This document shows positions 1-6,123 of a stretch of DNA of 6,310 nt, piece by piece. The stretch covers positions 1 to 6,310 of the forward strand of contig CANMWW010000143.1 of assembly GCA_947500965.1 (NCBI GenBank). The letters are read 5' to 3'. Under the pieces are notes generated by a model. That model had not been told where the DNA came from, ran no database searches, and worked only from the letters and a program-made list of their open reading frames with translations. The stretch is from Alphaproteobacteria bacterium. GTDB lineage: Bacteria; Pseudomonadota; Alphaproteobacteria; CACIAM-22H2. The translations under genes and the position numbers were made by a program. Within the stretch, counting starts at the first letter, position 1. Each line of letters starts with the position of its first letter.

Positions 1-806
1 CGATCGTAGAGGATCTCGAGGAACATCCAGTCGTCGCGCGTGAGCTCCGTGCGCCGGAGCATCATGGCGTCGTCGAAGAGCGAGACCTGCGACCCCGGCA
101 GGTCGCTGCGCAGCCCGAGCGACTGCGTGATCTCCTCGTGGATGCAGCGACGCCGTGCCCAGCCCGGTATGTCCGTGCGCAGGCCGACCACGGCATAGAG
201 GACGAGATGGCGCTTCGGGTCCATGGTCAGGTTCGCGAAGCAGGGCGTCGTCCCGCCGTCGACATCGGCGCGCAGCCGCGCATCGACGCCCGCCACGCGG
301 GCGAGCCTGCGCATGTCCTCGTGGCTGCCGAAGGCGACGAGCATGTTCGCGCGCCAGATCCGCATGGCTCCGTCGCGGCCGTGGACCGCGTAGACATAGG
401 GGTCCCCTCCGGCGAGGTTCCCGAAGATGCGCAGGTGGGTGGTCGGGGCCGCAAGCGCGAGTTCCATGTCGCCGGCCACGCCGTCGCCGGGCGGCGCCGC
501 GACCGGCGGGACCCTGCTGACGGACAGGCCCGTCGCGGATGACAGGCGCGGCAGGAGCGCGTCGAGGGCCTCGACCTGGTCGGGCTCGGGACGCCCGACG
601 AGGGCGATGTCGAGCGTCCCGTCCTGCCATCGCACCAGCCCGGGGACGGACACGCCGAACTCCCCCGTGCCCGCGATGCGCACGAACGCATCGGTGAGCT
701 CGTCGATCCTCCTGGCGGCCTCGGTCGCCGAGGCCTGCAGCGCCCCGGCCAGCACGAGGCAGGCGAGCGCGAGGGCGGCGACGCGCGGTCCCCCTGCCGT
801 CGCCAC
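1..806 (-). CDS. Secreted DUF2927-family protein, 3' end beyond window
   Basis: Translating the minus strand from GTG at 806 gives 268 codons open to the window edge, so the C-terminus is missing. Residues 1-27 look like a Sec signal peptide: a hydrophobic stretch (about 9-23) followed by Q-A-S-A, suggesting cleavage after Ala27. The recognisable part is residues 221-268: CIHEEITQSLGL, a Gly/Ser-rich turn, SLFDD, then LTRDDWMFLEILYD. This matches the conserved C-terminal block of DUF2927 (Cys-x-x-Glu-Glu-x-x-Gln-x-Leu-Gly-Leu, Leu-Phe-Asp/Asn-Asp, Leu-Tyr-Asp). The family has no established function that I know of. The HEE..Q stretch recalls metallopeptidase helices, but that is only a resemblance. 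The gene starts 11 bases after the preceding small gene's stop, so the two are probably co-transcribed. A TTG at 821, overlapping that stop as TTGA, is an alternative start adding five residues. Confidence 0.72.
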   Translation of the reverse strand, partial: MATAGGPRVAALALACLVLAGALQASATEAARRIDELTDAFVRIAGTGEFGVSVPGLVRWQDGTLDIALVGRPEPDQVEALDALLPRLSSATGLSVSRVPPVAAPPGDGVAGDMELALAAPTTHLRIFGNLAGGDPYVYAVHGRDGAMRIWRANMLVAFGSHEDMRRLARVAGVDARLRADVDGGTTPCFANLTMDPKRHLVLYAVVGLRTDIPGWARRRCIHEEITQSLGLRSDLPGSQVSLFDDAMMLRRTELTRDDWMFLEILYD

Positions 807-817
807 CCCCGTCCCGT

Positions 818-1189
818 TCAAGGCGCCCCGACCGCGCCGAGGCCGAGCGAGTTGGCGGCCGCGGCGTTGTCGAGGGCCTGGCACGCCGGGCTGCCGTCGA
901 AGTCCTGAGCGGCCGCGGCGATGAGCCCGCCCGTCCCGGCCAGCACGTTGGCGACGGCGATCGGCGTGTTCGCCACGGTCGCGACGACATTCGCGGCGAA
1001 GCCCGCCGCGCCGAGCCCGTTGGTGATCGTCGCGACGCCCGCGAGCACGTCCTGCGCGCAGGCGCCCTGGGCGATCTCGTTTTCCTGCGGCCCGGCCTGC
1101 GGCGCGCCGGGCATGTCGGACGTGGCGTATTCGTATCCGATCTCCGCCACGGCGAGGCGGAAACGGACGGTGGCTACGTGGTTTCGCAT
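818..1189 (-). CDS. Small Ala/Gly-rich protein, unknown function
   Basis: A 123-residue protein I do not recognise. The start at 1189 is chosen because GGGAGGTG sits at the right distance upstream (about 1200-1193); an in-frame ATG at 1252 would only add an Arg-rich stretch typical of non-coding GC-rich sequence. There is no clear signal peptide. Residues 1-21 are mixed basic and hydrophobic, residues 22-43 are polar with Pro, Gln and Glu, and residues 48-94 form a long Ala/Gly/Val/Asn-rich, mostly uncharged segment with an approximate internal repetition (NVVATVAN, then AVANVLAG). Cys44 and Cys103 flank that segment and could form a disulfide if the protein were exported. It lies directly upstream of the secreted DUF2927 gene, suggesting one transcription unit. 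It could be a small structural, self-associating or membrane-active peptide, but nothing proves this. That it is a real gene rests on the ribosome binding site, the spacing and the plausible composition. Confidence 0.55.
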   Translation of the reverse strand: MRNHVATVRFRLAVAEIGYEYATSDMPGAPQAGPQENEIAQGACAQDVLAGVATITNGLGAAGFAANVVATVANTPIAVANVLAGTGGLIAAAAQDFDGSPACQALDNAAAANSLGLGAVGAP

Positions 1190-1303
1190 CGGCACCTCCC
1201 TGGTTGCGCGACGAAACCTAGCCAGCGCGGCCCGCGCCGGGCAGGTGCGCATCCGGCGTCGCCCGGTGGGGCTACGCCTTCCTCCGCGCGCGCCAGGCCA
1301 CGA
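1190..1303 (-). promoter_or_regulatory. Intergenic region: probable promoter of the small-gene/DUF2927 unit
   Basis: These 114 bases hold no gene. On the minus strand the only -10-like word well placed for the 1189 start is TAGGTT (1220-1215), which would give a leader of roughly 20 bases containing the ribosome binding site. The matching -35 position (about 1243-1238, TGCCCG) is a poor match to sigma-70, so the promoter call is weak. A GC-rich dyad (1222-1240, five-pair core gcgcg/cgcgc) lies just upstream of it. Confidence 0.3.
1255..1278 (-). terminator. Hairpin after the racemase-MmgE-dehydrogenase operon
   Basis: Starting 26 bases after the dehydrogenase stop, the minus strand reads GGCGT-a-GCCC-cacc-GGGC-g-ACGCC. 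This is a nine-pair stem with one A/G mismatch and a four-base loop. No run of T follows in the direction of transcription, so it is not a classical intrinsic terminator. It may still end or protect the operon transcript, as GC-rich bacteria often use such hairpins. Confidence 0.4.
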
Positions 1304-2134
1304 TCAGCTGCCGACCTGCACCGGGGCGACGAGCGAGCGCAGCGCGGCCAGGATGCTCGGGCTCACGATCCGCGACGTGCGCGGGTTGGCCGAGGGCCGG
1401 TTGCGGCTCTGCATGGTGAGGCCGATGTCCTCCGCGTCCACCTCGACCGTGTGGATCGCGCCGCCGATGTCCGGGTCGACCCAGATCTCCACGGTCGTGC
1501 GGTCGAAGCCGATGCCGCCGAGGCTGAGCGCGATGGCGACGTTGAAGTGCCGCGGGAATGCCGCGGCGGCCTCTCCCGCGCTGCCCTCGAACACCTTCAC
1601 CGCCTTGGCGGGCGGCGCGTTGGCGAAGTCGAAGCCGCGATCGAGCACGTAGCGCTCGTGCGCCATCGACCCGGGCTTGATCTGCGAGCGCAGGTGCACG
1701 CTGCGGATCGTCCCCTCGCGCGCGCAGCGCAGGATGTCGAGGCCCGGCAGCGCGCCCGACGCGATGCGCACGCGCCCGCCATGCGCGCGCGCGAGCTCCG
1801 CCATCTCCGGGCAGTTCGGCACGCCGCCGGCCGAGACCGCGACCAGCAGCCGCCCCGCGCCGAGCGTCGCGCGCGCGATCTCCGGGAAGGAATCCGCGGT
1901 CGCGCACTCGACGACGACGTCGACGAGCGCCGGGAGTTCCGCCAGCGGCACGACGCGCGGCCGCGGCTGCAGCGACGCGGCGTTCGCCTCGGCGCGCACG
2001 AGGTCGCGGGCGCTGACCGCGACGAGGCGGGCCTCGGGGATCGCGCCGGCGCAGAGGCGGCGCGCGAGGTCCTGGCCCACGTTGCCGAAGCCGGCGAGGC
2101 CGACGCGCAGCTCGCGCACGGGCCCGAGGCTCAT
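1304..2134 (-). CDS. Aspartate-dehydrogenase-like NAD(P)-dependent oxidoreductase
   Basis: A 276-residue protein of the L-aspartate dehydrogenase (NadX/DUF108) family, close to the usual length. Residues 10-20 carry the Rossmann motif G15-F-G17-N-V-G20. The middle has the family's SAGGVPNCPEM and ASGALPGLDILR blocks (101-111 and 125-136), and the C-terminal domain has FPRHFNVAIALSLGGIGFDR (193-212). His228 in AIHTVEV, followed by NPRTSRIVSPSILAALRSL (250-268), matches the family's proposed catalytic His region. Family members interconvert aspartate and iminosuccinate with NAD(P); some work as imine reductases in catabolism. The start ATG at 2134 overlaps the stop of the upstream MmgE/PrpD gene as ATGA, so it is the third gene of the operon and probably translationally coupled. 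No nadA, nadB or nadC is beside it, so a role in NAD synthesis is unlikely. The true substrate could be an imine other than iminosuccinate. Confidence 0.88.
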   Translation of the reverse strand: MSLGPVRELRVGLAGFGNVGQDLARRLCAGAIPEARLVAVSARDLVRAEANAASLQPRPRVVPLAELPALVDVVVECATADSFPEIARATLGAGRLLVAVSAGGVPNCPEMAELARAHGGRVRIASGALPGLDILRCAREGTIRSVHLRSQIKPGSMAHERYVLDRGFDFANAPPAKAVKVFEGSAGEAAAAFPRHFNVAIALSLGGIGFDRTTVEIWVDPDIGGAIHTVEVDAEDIGLTMQSRNRPSANPRTSRIVSPSILAALRSLVAPVQVGS

Positions 2135-3564
2135 GGCGCGCGCCGCCCGGGCCTGGCCGCGCGGCGCGCGGGGGGCCTCGCCTTCGCGCGCAGCGCCGAC
2201 GCGTAGGCGCGCAGGTCGCGCGCGCGCGGCAGCTCGACGACGCTGCGCCCGAGCGTGCGCACGCGCGCGGCCGGCATGACCGAGCCCGCGAGCAGCTCGA
2301 ACTTGGCGATCAGCTCCTCCGCGCCCAGCGGCGTCTCCGGGTAGCCGCGCGCGATGTCGTTGCGGCGCGTGAAGCGGCGGCCGTCGCGCGTCTCGAGCTC
2401 GACGATCGAGGCGTAGAAGTCCGGGAAGAGCGGGTCGAGCTCCGGGTCGGAGACCACGCGCACGCGTCGCGCCAGCGCCGCGACCTCGCGGTCCGAGAGG
2501 CGCCGATCGACGAAGATGTCGGCGACCTGCAGTCCGCGGTCGGCGACCGCGACGGGCAGGATGTACTGCGCGCAATGGCTCTTCAGCGGGTTCCCGTCGA
2601 CGCAGTGGATGCCGTCCTTCGGGAAGCGCAGCGTCAGCTTGGCGATGTCGGCGGGGCGCAGGTCGTTCTCGCGCACGATGCCGAGCAGCGCGTCGAGGCC
2701 GGGATGCAGGAACGACACGCAGGAATAGGGCTTGAAGGCGAGCTCCATGATCCCGTCCCACGTCCTGCCGAGCCCCGCGAGCAGCTTCTCCGGGCGCGGC
2801 GCGCGGCTGAAGGCGCGGAACACGGTGTGGCCGTGGTCGAAGACCGCGTCGGGACCGCCGAAGCCGCTCTTCGCGAGCATCGCCGCGGTGACGCCGTTGC
2901 GCGCGGCGACGCCCATCTGGAAGGGCCGCGCGTTCTCGGTCGGGTCGCTCTCCCACGCCATCATGCCGGAGGCCTGGCAGGCCGCGAGGCCGAAGGCCCG
3001 CACGCAGGCCTCCTCGTCGAGGCCGAGCAGGAACGCCGCCGCGGCGGTCGCGCCGAAGCAGCCGCACACCGCGGAGGGATGGAAGCCGAGCGCGTACTGC
3101 TCCGCCGGCCCGAGCGCCATCGACACGCGGTACTCGACCTCGCAGCCGATGGCGACGGCGGCCAGGAACTCCGCGCCCGTCGACCCGGCGTGCTCGCCGA
3201 CGGCGAGCGCGGTGGGGATCATCACGGCGATCGGATGCAGGATCGCCTCGGGATGGTGCGGCTCGACGTCCGAGGCGTAGCCCATCGTGCCGTTCGCGAG
3301 CGCGGCGTTGGCGACCGAGCTGCGGAAGCCGTGGCCGACGATCGAGGCCTGGCCCCGGCCGCCCTGACCGCGCACGAAGGCGGCGATCAGCCGGCCCGTC
3401 GAGAAGGCGGGATTTGCCGCGGAGGCCAGCGCCCCGCTGCCGTCGAGCACCAGCTCCAGCGTGCGGCTGCGCACCGCCGCCGGCAGCCGCGACGCGCGGA
3501 AGCCCGCGACGAACCTCGCCAGCGCCCGCGTCGCGGTCGCCTTGCCTGCCTTGCCCGCGCTCAT
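2131..3564 (-). CDS. MmgE/PrpD-family protein (dehydratase, decarboxylase or epimerase)
   Basis: A 477-residue cytoplasmic protein of the MmgE/PrpD family, which includes 2-methylcitrate dehydratase, cis-aconitate decarboxylase and iminodisuccinate epimerase. Blocks visible in order: N91-G-T-M-G-Y-A-S-D99 followed by H110-P; GFHPSAVCGCFGA (160-172); RPFQMGVAARNG (213-224); F277-K278-P-Y-S-C with H287-P-x-x-D291; and HCAQYILPVAVA (330-341). These match the all-helical substrate-binding domain and the conserved basic residues of the fold. Two positions usually occupied by Lys and His in T-K-x-x-H-x-G appear here as Arg213 and Gln216, so chemistry need not be that of PrpD. The start at 3564 is preferred over ATG 3576 because GGAGG lies five bases upstream; the 3564 ATG overlaps the racemase stop (ATGA). 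The last 17 residues are an Arg/Ala/Pro-rich tail with no visible motif. The exact reaction cannot be read from sequence. Confidence 0.9.
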   Translation of the reverse strand: MSAGKAGKATATRALARFVAGFRASRLPAAVRSRTLELVLDGSGALASAANPAFSTGRLIAAFVRGQGGRGQASIVGHGFRSSVANAALANGTMGYASDVEPHHPEAILHPIAVMIPTALAVGEHAGSTGAEFLAAVAIGCEVEYRVSMALGPAEQYALGFHPSAVCGCFGATAAAAFLLGLDEEACVRAFGLAACQASGMMAWESDPTENARPFQMGVAARNGVTAAMLAKSGFGGPDAVFDHGHTVFRAFSRAPRPEKLLAGLGRTWDGIMELAFKPYSCVSFLHPGLDALLGIVRENDLRPADIAKLTLRFPKDGIHCVDGNPLKSHCAQYILPVAVADRGLQVADIFVDRRLSDREVAALARRVRVVSDPELDPLFPDFYASIVELETRDGRRFTRRNDIARGYPETPLGAEELIAKFELLAGSVMPAARVRTLGRSVVELPRARDLRAYASALRAKARPPARRAARPGRRAP

Positions 3565-4328
3565 CTTTCCCTCCATTGCCGCCTGTCGCTCGCCGGATGG
3601 CCGAAGTCGCGCGGCGCGATCCCGGCATGGAACCAGGTCACGAAGCTGTAGATGTCGTGGACCGGCATCCCGACATGCTCGGCGAGCGCACGCGCATAGG
3701 GCGCCATGTTCGTGCATTCGAGGACGATCGCGCCGACCTCCGGGTTCCGCCGCACGAGCTCCGCGCCCGCGTCGAGGATGTCCCGCTCGGCCGCCGCGAC
3801 GTCGAGCGCGTCCTCGTCGCCGAGGATGGCGCGCGTGAACTCGCGCCCGCCATCGGTGCCCATCACGGGCGTGCCCCCGGGCACGCCGGCCCTGGCGAGG
3901 TGCTCGGCCGTCATCGTCGCCGCGCTGATCGTCAGAATGCCCGCGCGGCGCCCCGGCGGCAGGAGCCGGTTGACCATCGGCACCTGCATCATGCTGGAGA
4001 TCGCCACCGGCACGCCGGCCGCGGCGGCGATCTGGTCCTGGAACAGCGACAGGAACCCGCAATTGGAGGTGATGCCGTCCGCGCCGAGGCGCACGAGCTC
4101 GCGCGCGGCATCGAGGAAGGGCTCGAGCAGGCCGGCGGCGCGCTCGCGCACGACGCGCTGCGGCGAGGCGCCGGCGACCACCTTGTAGAGGACCGGGAAG
4201 GGCCAGGTCGTCGCGTTGCCCATGTCGCCGGGGATGCGCGGGAAGCGCGCCTCCAGCATCAGGATGCCGACGCGCGCGCCGTAGATCGCCTTGCCCCCGC
4301 GCGCGATGCGCGCATGCGCAGGATCCAT
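3561..4328 (-). CDS. Aspartate/glutamate/hydantoin racemase-family protein
   Basis: A 255-residue protein of the Asp/Glu/hydantoin racemase superfamily, whose cofactor-free members use two cysteines to move a proton at a carbon next to a carboxylate; relatives include maleate isomerase and arylmalonate decarboxylase. Both expected cysteines are visible: Cys90 in TSNCGF and Cys205 in ECTNMAPYA, one in each half of the pseudo-symmetric fold. Having both favours racemase or isomerase over decarboxylase activity. Other segments that fit are VGILMLE (20-26), GVPVAISSMMQVPMV (105-119), AGILTISAATMTAEHL (129-144) and, near the end, VHDIYSFVTWF. The start at 4328 is chosen because GGAGGG lies seven bases upstream; an ATG at 4397 would add an Arg-rich, low-quality stretch. 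It is the first gene of the minus-strand operon and overlaps the MmgE/PrpD start by four bases. The substrate is unknown; an amino or hydroxy dicarboxylate is plausible. Confidence 0.86.
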   Translation of the reverse strand: MDPAHARIARGGKAIYGARVGILMLEARFPRIPGDMGNATTWPFPVLYKVVAGASPQRVVRERAAGLLEPFLDAARELVRLGADGITSNCGFLSLFQDQIAAAAGVPVAISSMMQVPMVNRLLPPGRRAGILTISAATMTAEHLARAGVPGGTPVMGTDGGREFTRAILGDEDALDVAAAERDILDAGAELVRRNPEVGAIVLECTNMAPYARALAEHVGMPVHDIYSFVTWFHAGIAPRDFGHPASDRRQWRER

Positions 4329-4441
4329 GCAGGTTCCCTCCCCTCGCCCTGCCGGCAGACTAGTACGGCGACGCGCGCCACGCATCCGTCCAGCCACGCG
4401 AGGGCTTCCGCCAAGGCCCCGTCGGGCGCAGACTGCACGCC
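4329..4441. promoter_or_regulatory. Divergent promoter region between racemase operon and AcnX genes
   Basis: These 113 bases separate two divergent operons and must contain promoters for both, presumably with shared control. The only AT-leaning word is ctagtac around 4360-4366. Read as TACTAG on the minus strand or TAGTAC on the plus strand, it matches just three of six -10 positions, and I see no convincing -35. An imperfect dyad at 4402-4419 (GGGCTT-ccgcc-AA-g-GCCC) lies about 25 bases before the AcnX start and could be an operator or chance GC symmetry. The racemase ribosome binding site is at the left end; none is obvious at the right end. Confidence 0.45.
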
Positions 4442-5710
4442 ATGGACCTGACCCAGGCCGAGCGCGACATGCTCGAGGGCCGCGAGGGCCCGGCGCGCCA
4501 GCGCGCCATGAAGGGCCTCGTGCAGCTCGGCCGCGCCTATGGCGCGCCGCGCATGGTCGAGATCGGCTACGCGCACATCCACGCCGGCATGGCGCTCTAC
4601 CTCGAGGACGTCGAGCTGATGGAGGAGCTCGCCGCCATCGACGCGCGCATGGCCGTGCCCGCCTCTGTCAACATCGCCAACGCCGACACGGTGAACTGGC
4701 GCGCGACCGGGGCGCCCGAATCCCTCGCGCGGCTTCAGCGCCGCGCGGCCGGCGCGCATGCGCGGCTCGGCAGCGACTGCACCTTCACCTGCACGCCCTA
4801 CTGGGCCGGCCACTGGCCGACCTGGAACACGCACATGACCTCGATCGAGTCGACGGTCACGATCTTCTGCAACTCCGTGCTCGGCGCGCGCTCGAACCGC
4901 GACGGCTTCTTCGCCGTCTATGCCGGCATGACCGGCCGCTACCCGCTCTTCGGCTACCACCGCGACGACATGCGCCGCGGCACCGGCCTGTTCGTCGTCG
5001 AGGCCGACCTCGCGGGGCCGAGCGACTTCTCGTGCCTCGGCTTCCATGTCGGCGCCGCGATCGGCGACGGCGTGCCGGTGGTCACGGGGTTCGCGCGACG
5101 TCCCTCGCTCGACGAGCTCGACGCGCTCGGCGCGGGCATCGCGACGTCCGGCGGCGCGTCGATGTTCATCGTGCCCGGCGCCACGCCGCCCTTCGCCGAC
5201 GTCGAGGCGGCGTTCGGCGGGCGCGACGTCCCCGCGCCGACGCCCGTCGGGCGCGCGGCGATCGACGCCGTCTACGCGCGCTACCGCGACGCGCACGACG
5301 CCATCGACATCGTCCATCTCGGCTGCCCGCACGCGTCGTGGGAGGAGATGAAGCACTACGCGCGGCTGCTCGACGGCCGGCGCGTCGCCGGCGGCATCGA
5401 GCTCTGGATCACCGCGAGCCGCAACGTGCGCAACGCGGCGGCCGACGCCGGCGTGCTGGCGCGGCTCGAGGCCGCAGGGGCGAAGGTGATCTCCGACACC
5501 TGCCCCATGTCCTGCCATTTCGCGCGCACGGTCTCGCCCGACCCGGCGCTCGGCGTCGTCCCGCCGCGCCTCAGGGCCGTCGTCGTCGATTCCGCCAAGC
5601 AGGCGAAGTACGTGCGCGACATGATCCAGTGCCCCGTGCTGCTGACCGGCGCCGAGGAAGCCGTGGAGACCGCCTGCTCCGGCCGCTTCGTGCCGCGGGA
5701 CGCGCGATGA
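4442..5710 (+). CDS. Aconitase X large (catalytic) subunit, DUF521
   Basis: A 422-residue protein of the AcnX large-subunit family, Fe-S hydro-lyases related to aconitase. Characterised bacterial members dehydrate cis-3-hydroxy-L-proline to pyrroline-2-carboxylate; the archaeal branch dehydrates mevalonate 5-phosphate. Diagnostic blocks: LTQAERDMLEGREGPARQ at the N-terminus (3-20), D112-C-T-F-T-C117-T-P-Y (112-120), S134-I-E-S followed by NSVLGARSNRDG (144-155), H292-L-G-C295-P-H (292-297), and S351-D-T-C354-P-M-S-C358 (351-358). Cys117, Cys295 and Cys354 are the likeliest cluster ligands. The ATG at 4442 is chosen because it keeps the family's N-terminal motif, although no good Shine-Dalgarno precedes it; the sequence just upstream is gcgcagactgcacgcc. 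The stop overlaps the small-subunit start as ATGA. The two-gene arrangement is the type II form, as opposed to the fused type I. The family call is firm; the substrate is not. Confidence 0.93.
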   Translation: MDLTQAERDMLEGREGPARQRAMKGLVQLGRAYGAPRMVEIGYAHIHAGMALYLEDVELMEELAAIDARMAVPASVNIANADTVNWRATGAPESLARLQRRAAGAHARLGSDCTFTCTPYWAGHWPTWNTHMTSIESTVTIFCNSVLGARSNRDGFFAVYAGMTGRYPLFGYHRDDMRRGTGLFVVEADLAGPSDFSCLGFHVGAAIGDGVPVVTGFARRPSLDELDALGAGIATSGGASMFIVPGATPPFADVEAAFGGRDVPAPTPVGRAAIDAVYARYRDAHDAIDIVHLGCPHASWEEMKHYARLLDGRRVAGGIELWITASRNVRNAAADAGVLARLEAAGAKVISDTCPMSCHFARTVSPDPALGVVPPRLRAVVVDSAKQAKYVRDMIQCPVLLTGAEEAVETACSGRFVPRDAR

Positions 5711-6123
5711 CGCGCCGCATCGCGCTGCGCGGCATCGTCGAGGGCAGCGCGCGCGGGCCGCTCCTGCCGTCGCGCGAGGCGATCAGCTTCCTGGGCGACG
5801 TCGACATCCGCAGCGGCCGCGTCGTCGGCGACCTGCCGAGCGTCAGGGGCCGGTCGCTGGCCGGCGTCGTGCTCGTGATGCCCTACACGCGCGGCTCGGC
5901 GGGCGCGTGGCGCTTCCTTCACCAGCTCTTCCGCCACGGCAACGCGCCGGCGGCGATCGTCTCGGGCACGCTGCCCGACCCCTCTGTGGTGCAGGGCGCG
6001 ATCCTCTCTGGCATCCCGGTCGCCTGCGACCCGGCGGAGGATCCCTGGCCGCTGCTGCGCGATGGCGCGCAGGCCGCGCTCGTGGTCGAGGAGGACCGCG
6101 CGGTCCTCGAGCTCGACGCCTGA
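5707..6123 (+). CDS. Aconitase X small (swivelling-domain) subunit, DUF126
   Basis: A 138-residue protein matching the AcnX swivelling domain, the counterpart of aconitase domain 4, which closes over the active site of the large subunit. Visible family blocks are AISFLGDVDIRSGRVVGDL (25-43), LVMPYTRGSAGAWRF (56-70), APAAIVSGTLPDPSVVQGAI (80-99) and LSGIPVA (100-106). The loop T61-R-G-S64-A-G66 corresponds to the conserved Gly-Ser loop; Ser64 is the probable catalytic serine. The loop lacks the second Gly-Ser of the G-R-G-S-S-S-G-S form I associate with many bacterial members, so substrate choice may differ. ATG at 5707 overlaps the large-subunit stop, implying coupled translation and equal production of the two subunits. 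The stop at 6121-6123 lies inside the hairpin shared with the convergent gene. Confidence 0.9.
   Translation: MTRRIALRGIVEGSARGPLLPSREAISFLGDVDIRSGRVVGDLPSVRGRSLAGVVLVMPYTRGSAGAWRFLHQLFRHGNAPAAIVSGTLPDPSVVQGAILSGIPVACDPAEDPWPLLRDGAQAALVVEEDRAVLELDA

Noticed and set aside
227..691. A 154-residue minus-strand frame inside the DUF2927 gene.
   Set aside because: Ser/Arg/Pro-rich shadow frame; the other minus-strand frame carries the signal peptide and DUF2927 block.
818..1189. Possible RebB-like (killing trait) protein, because of the Ala/Asn/Val-rich composition.
   Set aside because: The length and the residue pattern do not match RebB as I know it, so I left it unnamed.
1222..1240. A second GC-rich dyad near the 1255-1278 hairpin as a separate terminator.
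   Set aside because: Five-pair core with a three-base loop, frequent by chance at this GC content; noted only in the intergenic entry.
921..2206. Plus-strand open frames (921-1652, 1178-2206) opposite the small gene and the dehydrogenase.
   Set aside because: They lack ribosome binding sites and recognisable motifs, and they oppose a gene with clear family motifs.
2134..3628. The dehydrogenase reading frame stays open upstream through the MmgE/PrpD gene, suggesting a giant fusion protein.
   Set aside because: The upstream part is Arg/Ala/Gly-rich nonsense in the wrong frame of a clear MmgE/PrpD gene. It is an effect of high GC, and the dehydrogenase has a normal start at 2134.
2575..3651. 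Long plus-strand open frame opposite the MmgE/PrpD gene.
   Set aside because: Low-complexity Arg/Ala/Gly/Glu/His composition, no motif, and full overlap with a confident gene on the other strand.
4259..5518. Long open frame antisense to the AcnX large subunit.
   Set aside because: Its translation is rich in Arg, His, Ala, Val and Asp with no domain pattern. It is the usual shadow frame of a GC-rich gene.
4291..5706. Open frame running into the AcnX small subunit from upstream, suggesting a longer small subunit.
   Set aside because: It overlaps the whole large subunit in another frame and is Arg-rich. The DUF126 homology begins right after the ATG at 5707.
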